The position numbers and the translations under genes were made by a program. The notes under the pieces are model-generated. The model ran no database searches. It saw nothing but the letters and a program-made list of their open reading frames with translations, and had not been told where the DNA came from. Shown here piece after piece: positions 25,690 through 34,544 of a stretch of DNA of 64,000 nucleotides. The stretch comes from an uncultured bacterium (GTDB taxonomy: Bacteria > Cyanobacteriota > Vampirovibrionia > Gastranaerophilales > Gastranaerophilaceae): the NCBI GenBank assembly GCA_949296425.1, contig CASFPN010000016.1:58023-122022 (forward strand). The letters are read 5' to 3'. The stretch's first letter is position 1. Each line of letters begins with the position of its first letter.

Positions 25690-26487
25690 ATGAAAATATT
25701 TGCCAAACTTTTTATTATAGTTTCATTATTAATATCGTCTGCACAGGCTGTAACATTTGACGTACTCGTGTTACCGGCTGATTTGGCAAATTCAAAAGAA
25801 AACTATTACGGATTTGAGGAAGTATCCGAAATTGTGGCTTCAGATATAATCAGCGATTTTAATTCCTCAAACGGCAAAATACAATCACCTGATTTATTCG
25901 ATGTAAGGCAAAAAATTAACAAAGATATAAATCTCAAAAATCTTATTTCAGCAACCTTGAAAAAATTTCATACATCCGAATCAATAGACTATCAGGCACT
26001 AAAAAAAATAAGTAAAGATTTTTCGTGTAATTCCGTATTGCTGGTTTCAAGCTCGGTTATAACAAATAAAAATTCTTTAAAACGCGGAATCTGGGAAATT
26101 TTAGAGGTGTCAACCGCATTCGATATAAATTATCCTTACAGACTCGAAACATCTGTTGTTTTATTGGATACCGTAAATGATATAGTAATGTGGAGTAACC
26201 ATTATTCAACAAAAATCGGCTCAAATACCAATACCTTTGAAGCAAAAAATTATGCACAGGCCACGGAAATATTAACTAAAATCAGACAGTACAGCGAAAA
26301 AATTGTTGCAAAAAGCGCCTCTCAAAATATTATTTTAAGGTTTTATCCTAAATCAGTGCGAACACTGGATAAACAAATAAACAATTCTGACGGCGGTGCC
26401 CTGAAATTTGACAAAACAATACCACAACAGCCTTCAACACAAGCACCTGATGAAGAATTTTTCGGCGACATGATTTACGGAATTTAA
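25690..26487 (+). CDS. Exported protein of unknown function
   Basis: 265 aa with signal peptide MKIFAKLFIIVSLLISSAQA. The mature part has an alpha/beta pattern (FDVLVLPADLAN, EVSEIVASDIISDF, NSVLLVSSSVI, RLETSVVLLDTVNDIVMW) that recalls CsgG/TolB-N-like periplasmic domains; weak inference. It overlaps the convergent neighbour by 4 bp. Confidence 0.72.
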   Translation: MKIFAKLFIIVSLLISSAQAVTFDVLVLPADLANSKENYYGFEEVSEIVASDIISDFNSSNGKIQSPDLFDVRQKINKDINLKNLISATLKKFHTSESIDYQALKKISKDFSCNSVLLVSSSVITNKNSLKRGIWEILEVSTAFDINYPYRLETSVVLLDTVNDIVMWSNHYSTKIGSNTNTFEAKNYAQATEILTKIRQYSEKIVAKSASQNIILRFYPKSVRTLDKQINNSDGGALKFDKTIPQQPSTQAPDEEFFGDMIYGI

Positions 26488-26777
26488 CGGAACTGATTAT
26501 TTACCGGAGCCGGATTTTTATTTGTGTTGTTAACTGGATTTTTAAAATTATCATTATTATCCTGTTTGCGGTTATTTTCAAATGTATTTGTTATATTTTG
26601 CTTCTGGACAGCATCCTTTTCCGTACGGTCATCTGATTTTTGAATCATCGGTTTCATCTCAACCTGTGCCGGAGTTTTCACCGCGACGGAATTAAGTTCC
26701 TGCAATCTGTCTTTAGCATCCCAAAATGCAATAAAAGCAACAATAAATATTGAAAAAAATATTAAAGATTTTTTCAT
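26484..26777 (-). CDS. Single-TM protein with Asn-rich tail
   Basis: 97 aa from the ATG with AAAGGTG upstream. One TM/signal segment (SLIFFSIFIVAFIAFW) and a low-complexity Asn/Lys/Pro tail. Unknown; convergent with the preceding exported protein gene. Confidence 0.65.
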   Translation of the reverse strand: MKKSLIFFSIFIVAFIAFWDAKDRLQELNSVAVKTPAQVEMKPMIQKSDDRTEKDAVQKQNITNTFENNRKQDNNDNFKNPVNNTNKNPAPVNNQFR

Positions 26778-26849
26778 AATTTTCACCTTTTTAACATAAT
26801 ATACTATGCCTAAAAAAAATAAATTAAACAGTTATATAAATTAACGGAC

Positions 26850-26878
26850 TTGCACAAAAAGGCTTAAAATGATAAAAT
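26850..26878 (+). promoter_or_regulatory. Sigma70-type promoter
   Basis: TTGCAC, 17-bp spacer, TAAAAT, 34 bp before the zinc-ribbon ORF at 26912. Confidence 0.5.
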
Positions 26879-26911
26879 AAACTTGTAACAGAATAAAAAA
26901 GGGGATTTATA

Positions 26912-27085
26912 ATGGCCAGATTAATAAGACCTAGCTTGGCAATCAGATGCGTACAATCAGGATGTAAAACATTATTTGAAGTAGCAAAAGTAGAAGAAGG
27001 CAAACAACAAGAAGTTGTATGTCCGGGCTGCGGAGAACATTATGTTTATCCTATCTATGATAATGAAGAAGATAAAAATTCATAA
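26912..27085 (+). CDS. Small zinc-ribbon protein, 57 aa
   Basis: ATG with AAAGGGG 7-8 nt upstream. CVQSGC near the N-terminus and CPGCGEHYVY form a four-Cys ribbon. Acidic tail. Its start is 186 bp before the radical SAM gene, with 12 bp between them, suggesting cotranscription. Confidence 0.75.
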   Translation: MARLIRPSLAIRCVQSGCKTLFEVAKVEEGKQQEVVCPGCGEHYVYPIYDNEEDKNS

Positions 27086-27097
27086 TTTATAGAAAAT

Positions 27098-28036
27098 ATG
27101 TTCAATAATACTGACAAGCGTTACAACCAGTATAGCGCTCATTTAAAAAACAAATTCGGCGTTAAAGTTTATAAAATAACTATTGATGCCGGTTTTTCGT
27201 GTCCTAACCGTGACGGTACAATTTCAAAGGGCGGATGCATATTTTGCGACGAAGGAGGAAGCTTTTCGCAAGCACATTCGAACCTTCTTTCCGTACAAGA
27301 GCAGGTGGAAGAAGGTATAAAAACTCTTTCGAAACGCTTTAAAGCTGAAAAATTTATGTCATACTTTCAGGCTTTTTCAAATACTTATAAACCTGTCAGC
27401 GAACTTGAAAAAATTTACAACAATTCGCTAAACCATCCTGATATTGTCGGACTTTCAATAGGTACAAGACCCGACTGTATTGATAATGATAAGATTAAAC
27501 TCATTTCATCATATAAGGACGATTACTATACTTGGATTGAATACGGACTTCAATCAGTACATGACAAAACCCTGAAAAAAATTAATCGTGGACATGATTT
27601 TGATTGTTTCTTAAAAGCTTATGAAAAAACAAAAGAAGCAGGCATGAATGTTTGTGTACATGTAATTTTCGGACTGTGGGAAACGCATGATGAGATTATG
27701 CAGACTGCTCAAAAACTTGCACAATTAAATGTCGACGGTGTAAAAATCCATATGCTCTGCGCGCTTGAAAATACAAAACTTGCACAAATCTATAAAGACG
27801 GCGGGATTGATTTTATGAGTGAAGATGAATACGTTCAAACAGTCTGTGATTTTCTGGAATACTTGTCGCAGACAACCACAATACACAGACTTGCAGGCAA
27901 CGGAATGAGCAGCGAATTGATAGCCCCTAAATGGCTCGGGAAAAAGTTTGACTGCCTGAACAAAATCGACAGAGAATTTATTAAGAGAAATTCATATCAG
28001 GGAAGTAAATTTGTTTACAAACAAAAAATTATATGA
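27098..28036 (+). CDS. Radical SAM protein, YhcC/TIGR01212 type
   Basis: 312 aa. The Fe-S cluster motif is in CPNRDGTISKGGCIFC, the long-spaced form typical of this subfamily (C..GGC-x2-C). Further motifs: SIGTRPDCI, WIEYGLQSVHDKTL, CVHVIFGLWE, GVKIHMLCALENTKL. The enzyme class uses SAM-derived radicals; the substrate of this subfamily is not established. Confidence 0.92.
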   Translation: MFNNTDKRYNQYSAHLKNKFGVKVYKITIDAGFSCPNRDGTISKGGCIFCDEGGSFSQAHSNLLSVQEQVEEGIKTLSKRFKAEKFMSYFQAFSNTYKPVSELEKIYNNSLNHPDIVGLSIGTRPDCIDNDKIKLISSYKDDYYTWIEYGLQSVHDKTLKKINRGHDFDCFLKAYEKTKEAGMNVCVHVIFGLWETHDEIMQTAQKLAQLNVDGVKIHMLCALENTKLAQIYKDGGIDFMSEDEYVQTVCDFLEYLSQTTTIHRLAGNGMSSELIAPKWLGKKFDCLNKIDREFIKRNSYQGSKFVYKQKII

Positions 28037-28063
28037 GATAATAGTGCGGCAGAGAATAGCTAA

Positions 28064-28090
28064 ATTTTTGTAACAATTTATTACAAAAAT
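28064..28090. terminator. Hairpin, possible terminator
   Basis: A 10-bp perfect inverted repeat ATTTTTGTAA / TTACAAAAAT with a 7-nt loop lies after the radical SAM gene. Confidence 0.5.
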
Positions 28091-28164
28091 CCTTTGGATA
28101 CGGCAAAATTATTTTTTTAGCAGTGTTATGACAAATGAACAAAATTATTTGAACGGAGACAAAT

Positions 28165-28902
28165 ATGTTATCAATTCAGCCAAAATTTTTGAACAATTAT
28201 ACACCTGCATTCAAAGCTTATGAAGAATCCTATGATTACTCTGATATCAATCTAGAAGATATGGATGAAGATACTTATGAATCAATAAAAGAAAATTTAA
28301 ATGAACAAAAAAAGGATTTCTTGGATTTGGCATCCGGCAAAGAAGAATTTAAAATGCTCAAACCTGCAAAAAAAATTTTTGAAGGCGGTGCAGTCATAAC
28401 AACAGGTCTTTTAGGCGGCATGGCAACCGGATGGGGAACTAAAAAATCTATACAGGGTATTTCAAACATTGCAAAATCAGCTCCTATGCAAAGTTTTGTA
28501 CGCTATATGAAAGATACGCGCCAATTTATGAAAAAGGCTCTGTCAAATGTTAAAAAAGAATTTTTGACATCAAATGTTTATAAAAAACCAGCCAATGCAA
28601 TGAAAAATCAGTACGATAAATTTGCAAAAACAAAAATAGGTAAACCCGTTACAAAATTCTTAGAAGCTACAAAAGACGGCCTTGAAACAATTTGTATAGA
28701 TATCAGAATTGGTCTGAAATCTTTGTGGAGAAAAATTAAAGGTGTAAAAAAAGAAACCTATGAAAAAGTTGTAATAAATACTATAGGAACTTCAGGCGGT
28801 ATAGCTGCAGGAGTAACAACACTGAAAGAAAATCAGGAAAAGAACAAAAAAGAAGAAGCCGCACAAGCTCGTAACAACATTTATGACGACGGAGAAGAAT
28901 AA
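28165..28902 (+). CDS. Unknown protein with hydrophobic Gly-rich segment
   Basis: 245 aa. The start has GGAG 8 nt upstream. The short N-terminal 'PKFLNNYTPAFKAY' is like the unexplained 'PxFxA' start seen on other proteins here. A Gly-rich hydrophobic stretch (GGAVITTGLLGGMATGWG) is followed by Lys-rich helices and TIGTSGGIAAGVTTL. No family known. Two bp separate it from the next gene, with a similar Lys/Ala-rich make-up. Confidence 0.72.
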   Translation: MLSIQPKFLNNYTPAFKAYEESYDYSDINLEDMDEDTYESIKENLNEQKKDFLDLASGKEEFKMLKPAKKIFEGGAVITTGLLGGMATGWGTKKSIQGISNIAKSAPMQSFVRYMKDTRQFMKKALSNVKKEFLTSNVYKKPANAMKNQYDKFAKTKIGKPVTKFLEATKDGLETICIDIRIGLKSLWRKIKGVKKETYEKVVINTIGTSGGIAAGVTTLKENQEKNKKEEAAQARNNIYDDGEE

Positions 28903-28904
28903 TT

Positions 28905-29399
28905 ATGCGAGTTTCATTCAATGACAAAATTGCATACACATCCAATCCGCAAACATCAAAAGAACAGGATAAAAAAGAAGCAGAAAAAAAGGTTGTTACA
29001 GGCGGCGGTGCAGTAGCAGCCGCAACGGCAACAGCCAGAGCAAAAGCAGCAAAATCCGGTTTTGACATGTTTAATTCGACAAAAAAAGTGTCACAGGGAA
29101 TGAAAGGTGTAACGGAAACCACCAAAACAGCGGCAAATGTTGCCAAACAAACAAAAGGGCTCTGGGCAAAAGTTTGTGAGAATGCAAAATGGGCAAAAGA
29201 TGCAGTTCTTAACTGGGGGTCAAGATTTAAGAATATGAAATTGATTAAACCTATAGTTAAGAGTCCTTTATTCAAAGGTGTTGCAGGATTTTTAGGATAC
29301 GGTTTCGGGATTGTAACTCTAATATCCGGTTTGTCTGACATAACAAAAGTTACAACCGAGGCTGTTGAAGGCAAACTTTTACACAACAATAAAGAATAA
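28905..29399 (+). CDS. Unknown partner protein, Ala/Lys-rich
   Basis: 164 aa; MRVSFNDKIAYTS start, then GGGAVAAATATARAKAAKSG and a C-terminal hydrophobic helix (GVAGFLGYGFGIVTLISGL). Same style as the preceding gene and nearly touching it, so the two are probably one operon and related in function. Unknown. Confidence 0.7.
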   Translation: MRVSFNDKIAYTSNPQTSKEQDKKEAEKKVVTGGGAVAAATATARAKAAKSGFDMFNSTKKVSQGMKGVTETTKTAANVAKQTKGLWAKVCENAKWAKDAVLNWGSRFKNMKLIKPIVKSPLFKGVAGFLGYGFGIVTLISGLSDITKVTTEAVEGKLLHNNKE

Positions 29400-29449
29400 A
29401 TACTAACAGACAATGTTTAAATAAATAAAATCGTGCTAGGCTAAAATTT

Positions 29450-30586
29450 ATGCACGATTTTATTTTGAGAGAACTCAAAAATACCAATATAGAAGCTGAA
29501 TTAAATCGTATAGGATTTGACAAATCTTATACGAATAAAGCTGCTGATAAGTTTGATTATAAAAATATAAAAATTTACTCTCTGACACCGGCTCAGGCAA
29601 ATATCCTAAAACAAACAGCACTTTCTGTCGGAGCTGAATGCGCTACACACAGAGAAGTTATTACAGGAAAAGCTGCACAATCAAACTGCATATTAGGCGG
29701 GAGTATCTCTGAAATAAAAAAAATTGGAGAAAAACTAAAATTTCAGCCGTTTGGACTAAAAGAACTCGGGGAAAAACTTATTAATCACACCTCCTGTTCA
29801 AAAATAGAACGCTGCAAACTTGTGGGAATTTTAAACCTGACAGACAATTCTTTTTCAGATGGGGGAATGTATAACGATTTTGAGAAAGCTAAAGAACACC
29901 TTGTTGAAATGATACAAGAGGGTGCAGACATTATCGATATCGGAGCAGAGTCTACAAAACCATACTCTCAACCTGTAAATGCCGCAGAACAATTAAAAAA
30001 ACTTCTGCCCGTAATTGATTTTGCTAAAGATAAAATAACACTAAGTATTGATACGAGAAGTGCAATTGTTGCGGAAGAATGTCTAAAATCAGGTGCACAT
30101 ATCATCAATGATGTTTCAGGCTTCGATTATGACAAAAAAATGCCTGATGTTATTGCGAAATACAATGTGCCTGTTATCATCCAGCACTCAAAAGGAACTC
30201 CCGAAAACATGCAAAATTCTCCGGTTTATTATGATGTAATTGAAGAAATTTTTCTTGCCCTGCAACATAAAGTTGCTTATGCTCATTCAAAAGGCATTGA
30301 AAAAATTATAGTTGATCCGGGAATAGGCTTTGGAAAAACAAGGGAAGATAATTTTGAGATTTTGAAGCGCGCAGAAGAATTTAAAGCTCTAAATTGTCCT
30401 TTAATGCTCGGAATTTCAAGAAAAAGTCTTCTTAATATGAAAGAAGAAGATAATCTGACAAAAGACATTTATACAACATCCCTGAATGCTCTTGCAATAA
30501 AGAACGGGGCAGATTTTATAAGAGTCCATAATGTAAAAATGCATAAAAAACTCATTGATTTGCTGAAAATGTTTATGGTAAAATAA
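29450..30586 (+). CDS. folP: Dihydropteroate synthase, long form
   Basis: 378 aa. DHPS joins p-aminobenzoate to the pterin pyrophosphate in folate synthesis. Core motifs: GILNLTDNSFSDGG, EGADIIDIGAESTKP, DTRSAIVAEE, HIINDVSGFDYD, DPGIGFGKTREDN, ISRKS. An extra N-terminal domain of about 115 residues (ending FGLKELGEKL) precedes the core, as in longer clostridial DHPS forms; its role is unknown. Confidence 0.94.
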   Translation: MHDFILRELKNTNIEAELNRIGFDKSYTNKAADKFDYKNIKIYSLTPAQANILKQTALSVGAECATHREVITGKAAQSNCILGGSISEIKKIGEKLKFQPFGLKELGEKLINHTSCSKIERCKLVGILNLTDNSFSDGGMYNDFEKAKEHLVEMIQEGADIIDIGAESTKPYSQPVNAAEQLKKLLPVIDFAKDKITLSIDTRSAIVAEECLKSGAHIINDVSGFDYDKKMPDVIAKYNVPVIIQHSKGTPENMQNSPVYYDVIEEIFLALQHKVAYAHSKGIEKIIVDPGIGFGKTREDNFEILKRAEEFKALNCPLMLGISRKSLLNMKEEDNLTKDIYTTSLNALAIKNGADFIRVHNVKMHKKLIDLLKMFMVK

Positions 30587-30662
30587 AAAGGCACTGGGAT
30601 GTTAGGAAACTAAGACTCTAAGAACTATCCTTACAGCTAAAAATTTACCACAAGGAGATAAA

Positions 30663-32105
30663 ATGGAAGATTTAAGAGATAAATACGAAGTTGTCATAGG
30701 TTTGGAAGTTCACGCACAGTTAAAAACCAAATCAAAAATATTTGCACCTGACGGCTGCGAATTCGGAAAAGACCCTAATTCAGAAACAAGTCCTATTACT
30801 TTAGGAATGCCGGGCGTTTTGCCTGTATTGAACAAAGAAGCAGTTAATATGGGAATTTTAACAGGACTTGCACTTAATTGTGAAATTCCGGAACGATGCA
30901 AATTTGACAGAAAACAGTATTTTTATCCGGATCTTCCGAAAGGTTATCAAATTTCTCAGTATGATGAACCGATTTGTGTAAACGGGTATTTGAACGTAAA
31001 AGGTAAAAGAATCGGTATCACCCGTGCTCACCTTGAAGAAGATGCAGGCAAACTTGTTCATGCAGGTGCTGACGGTCTTGCAGGTTCTTCATATTCTCTT
31101 GTAGACTTAAACAGAGCAGGCACTCCGCTTCTTGAAATCGTATCAGAACCTGATATGAGAAGTTCTGAAGAAGCAAGAAACTATATGGAAGAATTGAGAA
31201 ATATTGTCCGCTACATAGGTGTTTGCGACGGCAACCTTGAAGAAGGCTCTATGAGATGTGATGCTAACATTTCAATTATGCCTAAAGGCTCAAAAGAGTT
31301 CGGAACACGTGCGGAAATTAAAAACGTAAACAGCTTTTCGGCACTTCAAAGAGCAATTGAATATGAAATAGACAGGCAGATAGAAATAGTTGAAGAAGGC
31401 GGAAAAGTTGTTCAGGAAACAAGATTGTGGGATGACAATGCAAGAGAAACAAAATCAATGAGAGGCAAAGAAGATGCTCACGATTACAGATACTTCCCTG
31501 AACCCGATTTAATGCCTTTAAAAATTTCACGTGAATGGGTGGAAGAAATCAGAGCAAAAATGCCCGAACTTCCGCAGGCAAAACGCGAGCGCTATATGAG
31601 CTTAGGTTTGAGCGAATACGATGCATCTGTGATAGTTGAACAAATGGGACTTGCGCTTTTCTTTGATGAAGTTTTGAAACTCGGGGCTTCTCCGAAAATT
31701 GCCGTAAACTTTATTATGGGAGAAATTGCAGCATATCTGAAAGAAACTAAACTTGAAATTAATGAAACTAAATTAACTCCTGAAAATCTTGTTGAATTAA
31801 TTTCTCTTATTGAAAAAAATACTATTTCAAACAACATAGGTAAACAAATTATCGTTGATATGATGAAAGACGGCTCAAAAGCTTCCGAAATAGTTGAAAA
31901 AAGAGGTTTAAGCCAAATTTCTGATACAGGCGCAATTAAAGAAATCGCACAGAAAGTATGCGATGCAAATCCCGCTCAGGTAACAGCTTATAAAAACGGT
32001 AAAGTACAGCTTCTTGGCTTCTTTGTTGGACAGGTAATGAAAGAAACTAAAGGCAGAGCAAACCCGAAAGCCGTTAATGAAATATTAAAAGAAATACTGG
32101 GTTAA
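30663..32105 (+). CDS. gatB: Asp-tRNA(Asn)/Glu-tRNA(Gln) amidotransferase subunit B
   Basis: 480 aa. Signatures: EVVIGLEVHAQLKTKSKIF, GMPGVLPVLN, DRKQYFYPDLPKGYQISQYD, LEEDAGKL, DLNRAGTPLLEIVSEPD, EGSMRCDANIS, DAHDYRYFPEPDLMP. It forms GatCAB, which amidates misacylated Glu-tRNA(Gln); consistent with a single GltX at 61.6 kb. AAGGAG stands 6 nt before the ATG. Confidence 0.97.
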   Translation: MEDLRDKYEVVIGLEVHAQLKTKSKIFAPDGCEFGKDPNSETSPITLGMPGVLPVLNKEAVNMGILTGLALNCEIPERCKFDRKQYFYPDLPKGYQISQYDEPICVNGYLNVKGKRIGITRAHLEEDAGKLVHAGADGLAGSSYSLVDLNRAGTPLLEIVSEPDMRSSEEARNYMEELRNIVRYIGVCDGNLEEGSMRCDANISIMPKGSKEFGTRAEIKNVNSFSALQRAIEYEIDRQIEIVEEGGKVVQETRLWDDNARETKSMRGKEDAHDYRYFPEPDLMPLKISREWVEEIRAKMPELPQAKRERYMSLGLSEYDASVIVEQMGLALFFDEVLKLGASPKIAVNFIMGEIAAYLKETKLEINETKLTPENLVELISLIEKNTISNNIGKQIIVDMMKDGSKASEIVEKRGLSQISDTGAIKEIAQKVCDANPAQVTAYKNGKVQLLGFFVGQVMKETKGRANPKAVNEILKEILG

Positions 32106-32112
32106 GTATATT

Positions 32113-33171
32113 ATGTTTTTACAAAATCACAAATCAACATGTATGGAAACGGAAATTTTTGAGCAGTCAGAAGTGCTTAAAAATCTGCTCAGAACACATG
32201 TAAATGATAACAATTATATACTTTTTGATATTCCAGTAGATATTCAAAAAATTGTACTTGTTGCAAGCGGTTCATCATATCACTGCGCAAGGTACACTGC
32301 GGATTTATTCGGAAATGTTGCGGATATGGAGGCACGCGCTATATATTCCAGTGAGTTTCTTCTAAAATCCATTGTTCCGCATGATAACGACATATTGTAT
32401 GTCTTTATAACCCAGTCAGGCGAAACATCAGACACAAATTCCGCCTTGAAAAAGGCAAAAGAACTTAATATGAGAACTCTTGCCATAACAAACAAAAAAG
32501 GCTCAACTATCTGGGAAGCAGCAGATTTTAAAATAGATTGTCATGCCGGTGAAGAAAAAAGTATTGCGGCAACAAAGTCACTCACGGCACAAATGCTTTG
32601 TTGTTCTTTGCTTGTTTTAAAATATGCAGCGCATAAAGGAATTGATATTTCAAATTATATTGATGAATTAAAAACTCTGCCGGCTTTTATTGAAAAAACA
32701 TATCTTCTTCATCCTCAAATAAAAGACATGGCAAAATTGTTGTCAAAATTCAAAAATATAGTAATAACAGCAGACGGAATATCTTATGCAATAGCCAAAG
32801 AAGCTTCTTTAAAAATTAAAGAAACATCATATATCAATGTTTATTCAAACATTCTGGGTGAATTTATGCACGGTCATGTTGCGATTTTAAACAACAAACC
32901 TGCTATGATACATATATCCGTAAATGAACTCACATACACGGCAATTAAAAATCTGAATAAAATCGAAGAAGACTACAATCCGTCATTATTCGTGCTCGGC
33001 TGTACAAACGAAAAAATTAAACCAAAATACCATATAGACATCCCTTGCGAAAGCGAGATTGTAAAATCGTTCTGTATTGTTGTAATAAGCCAGCTTCTGG
33101 CATTAGAAACGGCTTTGTGTCTGGGGCGTAACGTTGACAAACCGCATGGACTTAATAAAGTAGTAAAGTAA
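32113..33171 (+). CDS. SIS-domain sugar isomerase, GlmS-like without glutaminase
   Basis: 352 aa carrying two SIS domains, aligned with the C-terminal isomerase half of GlmS: METEIFEQSEVL, LVASGSSYHCARYTADLF, YVFITQSGETSDTN, ATKSLTAQM, SYINVYSNILGEFMHGHV, NVDKPHGLNKVV at the end. There is no N-terminal amidotransferase domain. Likely an aldose/ketose aminosugar phosphate isomerase or deglycase. It follows gatB with 7 bp between. Confidence 0.88.
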   Translation: MFLQNHKSTCMETEIFEQSEVLKNLLRTHVNDNNYILFDIPVDIQKIVLVASGSSYHCARYTADLFGNVADMEARAIYSSEFLLKSIVPHDNDILYVFITQSGETSDTNSALKKAKELNMRTLAITNKKGSTIWEAADFKIDCHAGEEKSIAATKSLTAQMLCCSLLVLKYAAHKGIDISNYIDELKTLPAFIEKTYLLHPQIKDMAKLLSKFKNIVITADGISYAIAKEASLKIKETSYINVYSNILGEFMHGHVAILNNKPAMIHISVNELTYTAIKNLNKIEEDYNPSLFVLGCTNEKIKPKYHIDIPCESEIVKSFCIVVISQLLALETALCLGRNVDKPHGLNKVVK

Positions 33172-33183
33172 AGCATGCTTTTT

Positions 33184-33262
33184 TGCGGTATTGTCATACC
33201 GAATTTGAACAACAAAACGAACCAAAATTTTTAAGATTCTGAAACGAGTTCAAAATGACAAT
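33184..33262. repeat. Intergenic REP-like element
   Basis: GTCATACCGAATTTG, GAACCAAAATTTTTAAGAT and CTGAAACGAGTTCAAAATGACA are diverged pieces of the element seen at 37.2-37.4, 39.3 and 53.2 kb ('hundreds-of-copies' type intergenic repeats are common in such genomes). Confidence 0.6.
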
Positions 33263-33360
33263 ACTACTTATGCGTCTGTTTTAAACTTTGATATAAGCAT
33301 CTTTATAAAGGGCTATAGATAAAATAGATAAAGTAATGTTGAAATAATGCCAAAATAATT

Positions 33361-33678
33361 TTATATTTTTCCTATACTTTTCAAAAATTTATAAGTCATA
33401 ACAGTTGCATCTTTATCACTTTTCAACTTATCTATAATTGTTTCTAAAGTCTTATCATAATCATCAAGATATGAAAACTGAAATAATTCCGCAATCTCAA
33501 TACCTAAAACTTTACTGATTTTAACAATATTTTCTGGTTTAGGAAATGACAGACCGTTTTCAATTCGCGAATAGTTTTCCGGCTGTATTCCGATATTTTC
33601 AGCCATTTTCTCTTGTGTAAGATGTTTTGCAACCCGTATTTGTCTAAGTATTTTCCCGAATTCTTTTTTTATATCCAT
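33361..33678 (-). CDS. XRE-family regulator
   Basis: 105 aa. HTH_3 domain: ILRQIRVAKHLTQEKMAENIGIQPENYSRIENGLSFPKPENI, then a helical C-terminus. Divergent from the pseudopilin-like gene at 33815 with about 135 bp between, as is the other XRE gene at 38229. Confidence 0.93.
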   Translation of the reverse strand: MDIKKEFGKILRQIRVAKHLTQEKMAENIGIQPENYSRIENGLSFPKPENIVKISKVLGIEIAELFQFSYLDDYDKTLETIIDKLKSDKDATVMTYKFLKSIGKI

Positions 33679-33814
33679 TTTTTTATTAAACCTTTATTCT
33701 ATTTTTAACTTAAGAATGTCGTACATTATAAAATATGATGCATTGCATTAATATATTTAATGTGTTACAATAGAATTGAATAAAAAATATGATGTAGCAT
33801 AGGGAGAAATCTTC

Positions 33815-34528
33815 ATGAAAAACGCTTTTACACTTGCTGAAGTTTTGATAACTCTTGGAATTATAGGTGTTGTAGCAGCAATCACTTTACCGTCATTAAC
33901 AGCTAAATATCAAAAACAACTAATGATAAATCAATTGAAAACGGCATACAGCATATTGTCAAATGCACTTACCTTGGCAAAAAAGGATCATCGAGATTAC
34001 GCATATTGGACATATTATCAAAATGATAAAGGGCCTTCTGTGAGTTCTTTTGAATTTACAACTAAATACATAAAACCTTACATTAAAAATATTGCTTTAT
34101 ATAGTGATAATAAAATCACAGGCTGCAAAAATATTACATATAAACATATGGATGGAAGCATAGTAGACTGCACTTCAGTTAATACATTCTGCGGAATCTG
34201 CGGTACAGCAAATAACACAGTTCAATTACATTTGTCAAATGGGATGATTATGTCAGTTCTTACACGACAATCGGCAACAGATGAAAATGTAAAGAAAGCA
34301 GAATTCTACGTTGACACAAATGGACTAAAAGGTCCTAATATATGGGGAAAAGATATATTTAGATTTGCACTTCTTAATTTGGAAAACGGGTTCAAATTCT
34401 GCGGCGGCGATTGCCATGACAAAAGTTTTACTTTAGCAAATCATTGCACTATGAATAACGCATACGGCTGTGCAGACGTTATAATTACAGACGGATGGCA
34501 AATAAAAAACGATTATCCTTGGAAATAA
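33815..34528 (+). CDS. Pseudopilin-like protein, short leader
   Basis: 237 aa, intact. Leader MKNA then FTLAEVLITLGIIGVVAAITLP (class III signal, cleavage before Phe). The C-terminal domain has FYVDTNGLKGPNIWGKDIF and ends GCADVIITDGWQIKNDYPWK; seven or more Cys suggest disulphides. GGGAGAAATCTTC stands before the ATG. It has no G tract, so it shows what the tract genes would look like with a normal leader. Confidence 0.9.
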   Translation: MKNAFTLAEVLITLGIIGVVAAITLPSLTAKYQKQLMINQLKTAYSILSNALTLAKKDHRDYAYWTYYQNDKGPSVSSFEFTTKYIKPYIKNIALYSDNKITGCKNITYKHMDGSIVDCTSVNTFCGICGTANNTVQLHLSNGMIMSVLTRQSATDENVKKAEFYVDTNGLKGPNIWGKDIFRFALLNLENGFKFCGGDCHDKSFTLANHCTMNNAYGCADVIITDGWQIKNDYPWK

Positions 34529-34544
34529 TTCTCTTTTGCTTATA

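Noticed and set aside
28165..28902. Calling the 28.2-kb pair a toxin-antitoxin or pore system
   Set aside because: Only composition and hydrophobic stretches suggest this; no motif or known partner, so left as unknown.
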